NCBI GenBank assembly: GCA_026398615.1
Contig: JAPLSN010000037.1
Coordinates: 1-42,688 of the forward strand
Direction of reading: 5' to 3'
Length of the DNA stretch: 42,688 bases
From: Spirochaetota bacterium
Lineage (GTDB): Bacteria; Spirochaetota; Spirochaetia; Treponematales; UBA12059
Shown here one piece after another: positions 15,585 through 24,763 of this stretch. Under the pieces are notes generated by a model. The model had not been told where the DNA came from and searched no databases. It was given only the letters and a program-made list of their open reading frames with translations. The translations under genes were made by a program, and so were the position numbers. Every line of letters starts with the position of its first letter. The stretch's first letter is position 1.

Positions 15585-16800
15585 CCCGAGGAATAACGTC
15601 GTCGCCGGGCATTCGGACGCCCTCTTTGGACGCGTAGTGTCTATTCTTGAACGGGCGCTGGGTAGTGTCGTCAGGGCCGTGAATACCAATATGGTGCTGG
15701 CCTACTGGTTGATCGGGCGCGAGATTGTCCAGGAATGGCAAGGCGGCGAGGAACGTGCGGAGTACGGCAAGAAGCTTGTCGAAGAGCTGCCCACATGCCT
15801 GACGGTACGGTATGGGAAAGGGTTTTCGACCACAACTCTCCAGTATTTTCGAAAATTCTATTTGGCTTACCCGGCTCGGTGTACCGGAATTCCACGCCCG
15901 TCGGGCGTGGAATCTGTAGACCCCCTTATGGAACAGGAGATATCACGCCCGATAGGCGCAGAATGGACCGAGGCAGGGAATCCCTCCCCAGTTGGAAGAG
16001 AAATGGCCGCCACCCCACTTGCGTACCCAGCGGACGGCGATTTGTCACAAGGTTTCTCGCCGCAACTTTCTTGGTCGCACTACCGCGCCCTGATGCGAGT
16101 GGACAATACCGAGGCCCGCGATTTCTACGAGCGGGAAGCCAGGGAGTGCGGCTGGTCGAAGGCGCAACTAGAAAGGCAAATCCACAGTTTCTACTACGAC
16201 CGGATTGTCTCCAATCGCGGCGAGAAGGGGCTCCTGTCCGAGGACAGGGATCGTCTTCCCGGCGAAAAAGTCCAGCCAGCCGATCTGCTCAAGTCACCTA
16301 TGGTGCTGGAATTCCTGGGACTTCCCGATTCTCCTGAACTGCATGAAAGCAGGCTCGAACAGGCGATTATCGACAACCTGCAAAACTTCCTGCTGGAACT
16401 CGGTAAGGGATTCTCTTTTGTCGCTCGTCAGAAGCGTATACGATTCGGAGATGACGATTTCTATATTGATCTCGTTTTCTACAACTACGTCCTGAAGTGC
16501 TTCCTCTTGCTTGATCTAAAAATGGGGAAGTTGACTCATGCAGATATCGGGCAGATGGACGGCTATGTCAGGCTCTTCGAAGACCGTTTCAAGATCCCCG
16601 GCGACAATCCCACGATTGGCTTGTTGCTCTGCTCGGATAAAAGCGAGGCGGTCGCCAAATACTCGATCCTGAGCGAGAACAAGCAAATTTTTGCATCGAA
16701 ATACCTGCCGAACCTACCGACGGAAGAGCAGCTCCGACTGGAGATCGAGAAGGAACGGCATCTCATCGAGTCCGCCCTGGAAGACCGCACCCGTGTGTAA
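15577..16800 (+). CDS. DUF1016/YhcG-type PD-(D/E)XK nuclease
   Basis: 407 residues; ATG 15577 overlaps the methyltransferase stop by eight bases (ATGAGTAA). The N-terminal domain (about 1-100) has NTNMVLAYWLIGREIVQEWQ and KGFSTTTLQYFRKFY, typical of DUF1016_N. The C-terminal nuclease domain has KGFSFVARQKRI, DDFYIDLVFYN and LLLDLKMGKL with the D...D-x-K spacing of PD-(D/E)XK enzymes, then GQMDGYVR. Between them (about residues 105-165) is a Pro/Gly-rich insert that contains a perfect DNA palindrome. Proteins of this family often sit next to restriction genes; its exact role here is unknown. Confidence 0.87.
   Translation: MSNPRNNVVAGHSDALFGRVVSILERALGSVVRAVNTNMVLAYWLIGREIVQEWQGGEERAEYGKKLVEELPTCLTVRYGKGFSTTTLQYFRKFYLAYPARCTGIPRPSGVESVDPLMEQEISRPIGAEWTEAGNPSPVGREMAATPLAYPADGDLSQGFSPQLSWSHYRALMRVDNTEARDFYEREARECGWSKAQLERQIHSFYYDRIVSNRGEKGLLSEDRDRLPGEKVQPADLLKSPMVLEFLGLPDSPELHESRLEQAIIDNLQNFLLELGKGFSFVARQKRIRFGDDDFYIDLVFYNYVLKCFLLLDLKMGKLTHADIGQMDGYVRLFEDRFKIPGDNPTIGLLLCSDKSEAVAKYSILSENKQIFASKYLPNLPTEEQLRLEIEKERHLIESALEDRTRV
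15889..15913. repeat. Perfect 12-bp-arm palindrome inside the DUF1016 gene
   Basis: ATTCCACGCCCG (15889-15900) and its exact reverse complement (15902-15913) are separated by one base. It codes for part of a linker between the two domains. A decayed relative (CACGCCCGATAGGCG) lies near 15944-15958. Confidence 0.8.
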
Positions 16801-16836
16801 CGAACTTCGGCGACCAGATGCCCGAGGTGCAATCCT

Positions 16837-17843
16837 ATGACCGCGCTTGAGCAGTTCTATTCGGAAGACCCAAGCTGGCACGAAAAGATCGGCGATATCC
16901 ACGCCCTGCTCGAGCGCGTCAAGATCAGCGAGGAGCAGTCCGGCGACCTGCTGCGCCTGCGCACTCTCAATCGCATCCTTACGATCCACGCATCCACCGC
17001 CATAGAAGGGAACCGGCTCAGCCTTGCCCAGGTCACCGATGTCATCAACGGTAAACCCGTTTTGGGACCGCTCAAGGACATCAAAGAGGTGCAGAACGCC
17101 TGGCACGCATACGACGAATTGGCCGGCTATGAGCCCTGGGCAGTCGGCGATTTATTGAAGGCCCACGCTCACCTGACCGACACCCTCATCGGGGAGTCGG
17201 GCCGGTTCCGCACGGTCGGCGTCGCCGTCGTATGCGACGATGGCGCGGTGATGCACCGAGGCTCCCCGGCGGAAGAGGTCCCCGCCCTCGTGGAGCGCCT
17301 CCTCCGGTGGGGGAAGACCGCCGAGGCGCACCCCCTCATCAAGAGTTCCGCGGTCCACTTCATGCTGGAATACATCCATCCCTTCCGCGACGGCAACGGC
17401 AGGATCGGGCGCTTATGGCAGACGCTGATTCTTTCCAGATGGAATCCCCTGTTCGCCTGGATGCCGGTCGAAACCCTGGTCCACGACAACCAGGCGTTGT
17501 ACTACAAGGCGCTACAGGATTCTCATTCAGGTAGTCTGGATTGCCGACCCTTTATAAGATTTATGCTCGATGCCATAGGGAATTCGCTGTATAAGTACAT
17601 AGATATCGCGACAGAAACAGCGGCCGATGTACCTGTAAATGTCGGTGTAAATGTCGGTGTAAATGAAAAGATCCTAGATTTCCTGAAACGAGAGCCGGGA
17701 TTGTCGGCCAATGAATTAGCCACGTTGTTGAACAAGACTACCCGTACCCTAGAACGCCATCTCAAGGCCCTCCGAGAACAGGGACGGCTGAAACGCGTCG
17801 GCTCAGACAAGGCCGGCCACTGGGAAATCATGGAGAGGCCGCG

Positions 17844-17847
<4 letters not shown>
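16837..17847 (+). CDS. Fic family protein with C-terminal winged helix
   Basis: 336 residues. Fic proteins usually transfer AMP to target proteins. The catalytic loop HPFRDGNGRIGR begins at His181 and is complete. The auto-inhibitory motif STAIEGN (S53 to N59) precedes the core, marking a class II Fic whose activity is normally switched off in cis. A VNVGVNVGVN repeat (12-base DNA unit, 17635-17664) links to a C-terminal winged helix, ANELATLLNKTTRTLERHLK, so it may also bind DNA. It starts 36 bases after the DUF1016 gene and its stop overlaps the helicase start (ATGA). Confidence 0.92.
17635..17664 (+). repeat. 12-base tandem repeat in the fic gene
   Basis: GTAAATGTCGGT occurs twice in a row (17635-17658), followed by a third GTAAAT half. 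The unit length is a multiple of three, so copy-number change would alter linker length but not frame. Confidence 0.85.
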
Positions 17848-20384
<2,537 letters not shown>

Positions 20385-20405
20385 AAGAGCTACAGGAGGT
20401 GCGGT

Positions 20406-20497
20406 TGAACCGCCCCGGGATTGCCGGAGACTGAATTCTTTGAGAGGATACAGTCATGGGCAAAGAAAACAGGTTTTCACCAGAGGTACGGGACCTC
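20406..20497 (+). mobile_element. Left-end fragment of an IS3-family element
   Basis: TGAACCGCCCCGGGATTGCC starting at 20406 resembles an IS3-type left terminal repeat. It is followed by a spacer, GAGAGGA and ATG 20456, then MGKENRFSPEVR, the usual N-terminus of OrfA. Similarity stops near 20497 after about 14 codons. Because the right tip at 496 is unlike the complement of this terminus, it belongs to a different IS from the one at the window start. Confidence 0.75.
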
Positions 20498-20511
20498 GGG
20501 GCCGCACGCGC

Positions 20512-20591
20512 CCGTTCGACTCCCCCGGAAAAATAAAAGATCCGCAGGAAGCGGATCTCTTATTTTTGGAGGTGGGGGGAGTCGACTTCCG
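20512..20591. repeat. Partial copy of the tmRNA 3' end with its own terminator hairpin
   Basis: On the minus strand, GTCGACTCCCCCCACCTCCA (20572-20591 region) repeats the T-arm and acceptor strand of the tmRNA almost exactly. It is followed by a hairpin, AGATCCGC...GCGGATCT with A/T-rich flanks (about 20528-20570), that looks like a terminator in either direction. On the plus strand GTTCGACTCCCCC at about 20514-20526 mirrors it. The rest of a tRNA-like domain is absent. Confidence 0.65.
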
Positions 20592-20682
20592 GTCGCGCGC
20601 TCAGCGCGCTTCCTTCAGCCCGCCTGCGGCGCTCTCGGCGCGTCCATGCGCCTCGCGCTCGCTAGCTCGCGACGCGCCTCCG
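20592..20682. other. GC-rich palindromic spacer
   Basis: Short nested dyads (GCGCGCTCAGCGCGC-like, and CGCGCTCGCTAGCTCGCG-like) fill this stretch. No gene or RNA gene is recognisable. It separates two tmRNA-end-like units. Confidence 0.5.
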
Positions 20683-20708
20683 GTTCGACTCCCCCCATCT
20701 CCTTATCA

Positions 20709-20746
20709 AAAAACCAACCCCGCCAGAAGGCGGGGTTGGTTTTTTT
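20709..20746 (-). terminator. Rho-independent terminator of tmRNA
   Basis: AACCAACCCCGCC and GGCGGGGTTGGTT form a 13-bp stem around TTCT, ending in a T-run on the minus strand directly after the tmRNA 3' end. The complementary A/T-run on the other side could let it work on plus-strand transcripts too. Confidence 0.9.
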
Positions 20747-21101
20747 GGAGGTGGGGGGAGTTGAACCCCCGTCCCCGAATGCTGACCGTAGACATCTACA
20801 GGTTTATCCGTCCTTTTGAATTGTCGGATCCGGTGTAGCGAGACGGCGCGCGTTCCGGACCGTATCCCGATTCATGTTCCCTTGCCGTTCGGGCCCGGCT
20901 TCGGGTGAGCCCCGGTCGGTGTCGGACGCAGCGATCGCTCGGGGCAGCGCAACCGCGAATCCGTCGTTCAACGTCGCTTACGCGGCGAGAGCGAGAGTGC
21001 CGTTGTTGTTGGCACTTGAAGGTTTGCCGAATGTTAGGAGATCGGCGTCTCCACCTGCAACCCACGACCGAGACCATACGGATCGAAACCGGAACACCCC
21101 C
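20746..21101 (-). ncRNA. ssrA: tmRNA (SsrA)
   Basis: Rescues stalled ribosomes by trans-translation. The 5' strand GGGGGUG (21101-21095) pairs with CACCUCC (20753-20747) as a seven-pair acceptor stem. UUCCGGUUUCGAUCC follows at the 5' end, and the T-arm GGACGGGGGUUCAACUCCCCC sits at the 3' end. The discriminator A is 20746 and CCA is not encoded. The tag reading frame (21013-20978) gives ANNNGTLALAA then TAA, ending in the expected hydrophobic-Ala-Ala. Length is about 356 nt. The overlapping open frames in this region are artefacts. Confidence 0.95.
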
Positions 21102-21135
21102 CGGATCGACCGCGACGGAACGCGGTACATGATCG

Positions 21136-21164
21136 AATGTACCGCTCCCCGGGGGGATCGTCAA
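21136..21164 (-). promoter_or_regulatory. Promoter of tmRNA
   Basis: On the minus strand TTGACG (21164-21159) and TACATT (21141-21136) are 17 bases apart. The predicted start is about 30 bases before the mature 5' end, leaving a short leader for RNase P to remove. Confidence 0.6.
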
Positions 21165-21219
21165 GGAGAGCGCGGGGAAGGGGCAAGCGACGTGCCTGAC
21201 GCTGTTCTGAGATGGTTTT

Positions 21220-22311
21220 TCAGGAATGGATCGCGCGGTCGATGATCCCGCCGCCCAGGACGAACCCGTCCGCGTCGTAGAAGACGGCGGATTGGCCCGG
21301 CGCTACCGCCCGTTGCGGGATGTCGAACTCCACGCGCGCGGCGCCGTCAATGACGGTCACCGTGGACGGGACGGGCTTGTGGTTCTGCCTGATCCTGACG
21401 AAGGCCGCGAACGACGAGTCGCGCGAGAGGTCGGCAAGGACGGCGTCGCCCGCCTCGAAGCCGTCCGCGAAGAGCGATGCGTTTTTCGAGACGACGATGC
21501 GGTTCCGTCCGGCGTCGATGGCCGTCACGTAGAGCGCTTCGGGTCCGGCGCTCACCCCGATGCCCCGCCGCTGCCCGATGGTGTAATGGACGATGCCGCG
21601 GTGCTGCCCCAGGACTTGCCCCTCGTCGTCGACGATGTCGCCCGGTTCGACGCCCGAACCCTCGAAGACGGGGCCGTAGTCGCCGCCTGCGATGAAATCC
21701 TGGCTCTCGGGCTTTTCAGAGACTTCAAGGCCGAACGAGCGTGCCAGATCCCTGGTTTCCGCCTTGGTCAGTTCGCCCAGCGGAAATTCCGTCATGGAAA
21801 GCGTCGCGGGCGCCAGGCGGTAGAGGAAGTAGCTCTGGTCCTTGGCCGCGTCGAGCGCCATTCGGAGTCGCGGCCTGCCCGAGGAGAGGTCGATGCGCGC
21901 GTAATGACCGGTGGCAAAACGGTCGAAGCCGATCCCCGCCTCGCGGGCGCGGGACAGGAGGAATCCGAACTTCATCGTGTGGTTGCATGCCACGCAGGGA
22001 TTCGGGGTCCTTCCCCTGAGGTACTCGTCGCGGAAATAGTTCAGGACCGCTTCCTGGTAGTCGTCGGCCAGGTCGAGCACGTGGTACGGGATGCCGAGGG
22101 AAGAGCAGAGCCGTTCGCACGCGGCGATGTCCTCTTCTTCCCCCGGGCCGTAGCATGCGTGCTTGAGGTCTTCCTGGACGCGGATGGCCCCGTTCCATAT
22201 CTTCATGGTGAGGCCGATGACGCGCTGCCCCCGCGAAGCGAGGAGGGCCGCCACGACCGACGAGTCCACGCCCCCGGACAATCCCACTGCATAGACGGGT
22301 GTATCGTTCAT
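21220..22311 (-). CDS. mnmA: tRNA 2-thiouridylase MnmA, variant lacking the second catalytic Cys
   Basis: ATP-dependent enzyme that puts sulfur on wobble uridine 34 of tRNA Lys, Glu and Gln. 363 residues from ATG 22311, with AAGGGG nine bases upstream; an in-frame ATG at 22335 is less likely. It has the PP-loop SGGVDSS, RTPNPCVACNHTMKFG (first catalytic Cys plus a second Cys, CxxC), ATGHYARI, KDQSYFLYRL and TIGQRRGIG. Where E. coli has the second catalytic Cys (DSTGICFIG) this protein reads ESQDFIAGGDYG with no Cys. It may use a different sulfur-handling mechanism. It is convergent with nothing and stands alone. Confidence 0.93.
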   Translation of the reverse strand: MNDTPVYAVGLSGGVDSSVVAALLASRGQRVIGLTMKIWNGAIRVQEDLKHACYGPGEEEDIAACERLCSSLGIPYHVLDLADDYQEAVLNYFRDEYLRGRTPNPCVACNHTMKFGFLLSRAREAGIGFDRFATGHYARIDLSSGRPRLRMALDAAKDQSYFLYRLAPATLSMTEFPLGELTKAETRDLARSFGLEVSEKPESQDFIAGGDYGPVFEGSGVEPGDIVDDEGQVLGQHRGIVHYTIGQRRGIGVSAGPEALYVTAIDAGRNRIVVSKNASLFADGFEAGDAVLADLSRDSSFAAFVRIRQNHKPVPSTVTVIDGAARVEFDIPQRAVAPGQSAVFYDADGFVLGGGIIDRAIHS

Positions 22312-22464
22312 CCTGCCGTTCCCCTTCGGATGCACTCTACACCGCGCGGGCCCGGAAGGAAAGCATGGCTATCAGGCGGTGGTCACGGGGGTGCGTTTTG
22401 TATAAACTGGCCATGGCGGGTTCCGCGAAAACCGGACCGCCTGATTCCAGGTCCCGGAGCCATC

Positions 22465-23454
22465 ATGAAACACATTCTCGCGATGACCATGTTGCTCGCA
22501 TCGTCCGCCGGGGCTTTCGCCCAGGAATCGGCAGTTCCCCCCTATCTGGCACTGTTCCCCGACATCTACGAAGCCCGGCTGATCCATACTTCCGCCGTAC
22601 TCATGTCCCGGCTTCCCAGGTTCCTCCAGTTCCAGGAAAACGTGCAGGAGACCAGGTCTGGCCGCGTCCTGTCGCGGGTGGAACAGTCCGAGGGCTTCGC
22701 GTACGCCGAGTTCCTGCGCGAACGGGACGGCGAATTCCCCCTCGTCTCGGCGGGCAACACGATCCTCCAGCGGGAGACCGTGAAGGGTTTCATCACCTGC
22801 GCCAAGATTTTCCTGAACGACGATCCCTCCTGTTACATACGCTATTCGCCTATTTCCGACCGATCCAAATTCGATGTCGTCGTGTACGGCGCGGTCGTCA
22901 GGCAGGAGCTCATCACGGGGCTCAACTACATCCTGCAATTCGGCCGGCCGATCGACATGATGCTCTCCGCCTGGAACGAACGGGGTTCCGTCTTCAGGAG
23001 TGGGGCCGCCGAAGGCGCCCGGGAGCGCTTCGTCCGCTCGGCTGACGCCGGGGGTTCGGGCTCCTTTTTCGAAAAGCTGAAAGCGGCCGATCCCGGGCAG
23101 GGACAGGAGCTGGCGCCGGCTTCATGGGCGTTCTACGCCGCGGATGTCGATCCCCGCGCCACGAACCTGCCCTACGCCGCGTTCCCGAAGTCGAAGATCG
23201 GCATGCCGCTCGCAGCGGTTCGCGCGGCCATCTTCGAGCGCAGCTCCGCGAACGACGCATCGAGATCGGCCGCTGTCGCGTATGTCGCCACGAGCGGCGA
23301 TCTTGCCCTGCTGTTCATTCCCCATGTCGGCAGGTACGGGACCTTTGAAGTCGCCGTATTCGCCCTCGACACCCGGAAACGGGTCGATATGACGCCCCTC
23401 CTGGCGGCCAGGGGCACGGAAACCGTAACGGTACGGGAAGTCGCGCTGCCTTGA
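22465..23454 (+). CDS. Secreted protein of unknown function
   Basis: 329 residues. ATG 22465 has GGAG at 22456-22459, and the open frame upstream to 21226 is the shadow of mnmA. The N-terminus MKHILAMTMLLASSAGAFAQ is a signal peptide with cleavage after AFA. The mature part is mixed helix and strand with two Cys residues (in TCAKIFLNDDPSCYIRY) that could form a disulfide. I do not recognise the family. A TATAAA at about 22401 may be its -10. It is followed after 96 bases by the M48-like gene with its own promoter. Confidence 0.8.
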   Translation: MKHILAMTMLLASSAGAFAQESAVPPYLALFPDIYEARLIHTSAVLMSRLPRFLQFQENVQETRSGRVLSRVEQSEGFAYAEFLRERDGEFPLVSAGNTILQRETVKGFITCAKIFLNDDPSCYIRYSPISDRSKFDVVVYGAVVRQELITGLNYILQFGRPIDMMLSAWNERGSVFRSGAAEGARERFVRSADAGGSGSFFEKLKAADPGQGQELAPASWAFYAADVDPRATNLPYAAFPKSKIGMPLAAVRAAIFERSSANDASRSAAVAYVATSGDLALLFIPHVGRYGTFEVAVFALDTRKRVDMTPLLAARGTETVTVREVALP

Positions 23455-23515
23455 GTTCCGGTCCAGGGCGCAGCGCCGCCCGGGCATTGCCGTCCGAGGA
23501 TTCCGGGCGCGAGCG

Positions 23516-23544
23516 TTGCATCGATCCACGGGGAATCATATAAT
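23516..23544 (+). promoter_or_regulatory. Promoter giving a probable leaderless mRNA
   Basis: TTGCAT (23516-23521) and TATAAT (23539-23544) are exactly 17 bases apart. The ATG of the next gene is at 23551, seven bases past the -10, which is where transcription should start. There is no room for a ribosome-binding site. Confidence 0.65.
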
Positions 23545-23550
23545 CGACGT

Positions 23551-24495
23551 ATGACCCCGCAGAAGTACTTTCCCGATATCGCCGCAGCCGCCTGGGAACA
23601 TGCCGCGGACCGGGAAGCTTTCGCCGCTTTTACCTCCCTGCCGCTGTCTACGGGCATCGTCGGGCGCTTCCTGGGCCTGGCGAGCGACCGTTCCTTCAGG
23701 CTCATCGCCCTCGCCAACGGCCTCAGGGTGTCCGAAACCCAGTTCACGGGCCTTCATCACAGCGTCCGGGAAGTCTGCGACATCCTCGATGTTCGCTTCG
23801 AGCCCGAGGTATTCATAGAATTCTCGCCCGTGACCCGGGCTTACGCCGTCGGTTTCGACAAGCCGTTCATCGTGCTCACGAGTTCCGTGCTGGATCTCTT
23901 CGACGAGGCCGAGATCGTCGGGCTCCTCGGCAGGGAACTCGGGCACTGCATGTCCGGCAGGGCCGCCTACAAGACCCTCCTGTGGTTCATCCAGAGCGTT
24001 TCGCCGCACTTGTGCGAAGGGCTCACGCCGATCGACCGCGACGCCATGATCGCCCTGGCCGCCTTGCGAGAATGGGACCGGCGCAGCGAACTGTCCGCAG
24101 ACAGGGCTGCGCTGCTCGTCACCCAGGACGTGCTCGTCGTGCTCAGGATGCTCATGAAGCAGATCGCCGGCCTCCGGTATCCCGACTGCAACGTGCACGA
24201 GCTCATCCGGCAGGCCGAGGAATTCGAACTCGGCAGCGCTCACGTCGACAGCGCCGCCATGATCCTTTCGGCCGTGGACGGGATGCGCAATTTCCCCGTC
24301 TCGCGGATCGCCGAGATCAGGCGCTGGGAGCGTTCGGGCAGGTACCGCGAGATCCTGAACGGCGATTACCCGCGCCGGTCGGCGTCCCCCGCGGAACAGG
24401 ACGTTTCTGCCGATTCGATCAAGGCGATGATGGACAGCATCAACGAGGGGGCGCTCCGCGTGGATTCCTTCTTCAAGACCCTCCTGCGGGGCTGA
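23551..24495 (+). CDS. M48-type peptidase homologue with a broken HExxH motif
   Basis: 314 residues, cytoplasmic (no signal peptide or clear membrane helix). The middle resembles M48 (Ste24/HtpX-like) metallopeptidases: TRAYAVGFDKPFIVLTSSVL, then VGLLGRELGHC where HExxH is expected, then SELSADRAAL carrying the third zinc ligand Glu180. The first His is Arg128; Glu129 and His132 are kept. Zinc binding should be impaired, so it may be a pseudo-enzyme, unless another residue serves as ligand. The promoter lies seven bases from the ATG, suggesting a leaderless transcript. Confidence 0.8.
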   Translation: MTPQKYFPDIAAAAWEHAADREAFAAFTSLPLSTGIVGRFLGLASDRSFRLIALANGLRVSETQFTGLHHSVREVCDILDVRFEPEVFIEFSPVTRAYAVGFDKPFIVLTSSVLDLFDEAEIVGLLGRELGHCMSGRAAYKTLLWFIQSVSPHLCEGLTPIDRDAMIALAALREWDRRSELSADRAALLVTQDVLVVLRMLMKQIAGLRYPDCNVHELIRQAEEFELGSAHVDSAAMILSAVDGMRNFPVSRIAEIRRWERSGRYREILNGDYPRRSASPAEQDVSADSIKAMMDSINEGALRVDSFFKTLLRG

Positions 24496-24508
24496 TGCCT
24501 CCGTACGC

Positions 24509-24538
24509 TTGACAAGCCGGCCCGGGCCGCGGTATATA
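24509..24538 (+). promoter_or_regulatory. Promoter of tRNA-Met
   Basis: TTGACA (24509-24514) and TATATA (24533-24538) with 18-base spacing lie 19 bases before the mature tRNA 5' end. Confidence 0.7.
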
Positions 24539-24556
24539 TCGTCTCGCTTTCGGCAA

Positions 24557-24629
24557 GGCGGCGTAGCTCAGGTGGCAGAGCAAGCGGCTCATATCCGCTG
24601 TGTCGTGGGTTCAAGTCCCTCCGCCGCTA
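24557..24629 (+). tRNA. tRNA-Met (anticodon CAT)
   Basis: 73 nt cloverleaf. Acceptor GGCGGCG pairs with CGCCGCT (one G-U), the D stem is GCTC/GAGC, the anticodon stem is AGCGG/CCGCT around loop CTCATAT, and the T loop is TTCAAGT. The T stem has one U-U mismatch. CCA is not encoded. Similarity to elongator tRNA-Met of other bacteria is close. The CAT anticodon would also fit tRNA-Ile2 with lysidine, which I consider less likely. Confidence 0.92.
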
Positions 24630-24634
24630 ATACC

Positions 24635-24667
24635 GGAAAGCCCCGCGTCACCGCGGGGCTTTTTTTA
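24635..24667 (+). terminator. Terminator of the tRNA gene
   Basis: AAGCCCCGCG and CGCGGGGCTT form the stem around a TCAC loop, followed by a T-run. Confidence 0.9.
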
Positions 24668-24692
24668 CGTTCCCGCGCCAGCTCCGCGAACG

Positions 24693-24721
24693 TTGCGGAA
24701 CGGATCAGGCGATGCTAGAAT
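24693..24721 (+). promoter_or_regulatory. Candidate promoter of hutU
   Basis: TTGCGG (24693-24698) and TAGAAT (24716-24721) are 17 bases apart, upstream of the AAAGGAGAAAGAGC ribosome-binding site of hutU. Confidence 0.5.
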
Positions 24722-24763
24722 GATCCGCGATGCCCGCCGTATATTCCCGAAAGGAGAAAGAGC

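Noticed and set aside
20406-20497. Same IS as the fragment at 1-496
   Set aside because: The left terminus here and the right tip at 496 do not form an inverted repeat pair, so they belong to different elements.
20440-20838. A 132-codon plus-strand ORF containing FWRWGELNPRP
   Set aside because: It is the antisense reading of the tmRNA 3' end and terminator; this peptide is a frequent false translation of tRNA/tmRNA ends.
21226-22464. N-terminal 413 codons of a long plus-strand frame joined to the secreted protein
   Set aside because: This part is antisense to mnmA; the real start with signal peptide and ribosome-binding site is at 22465.
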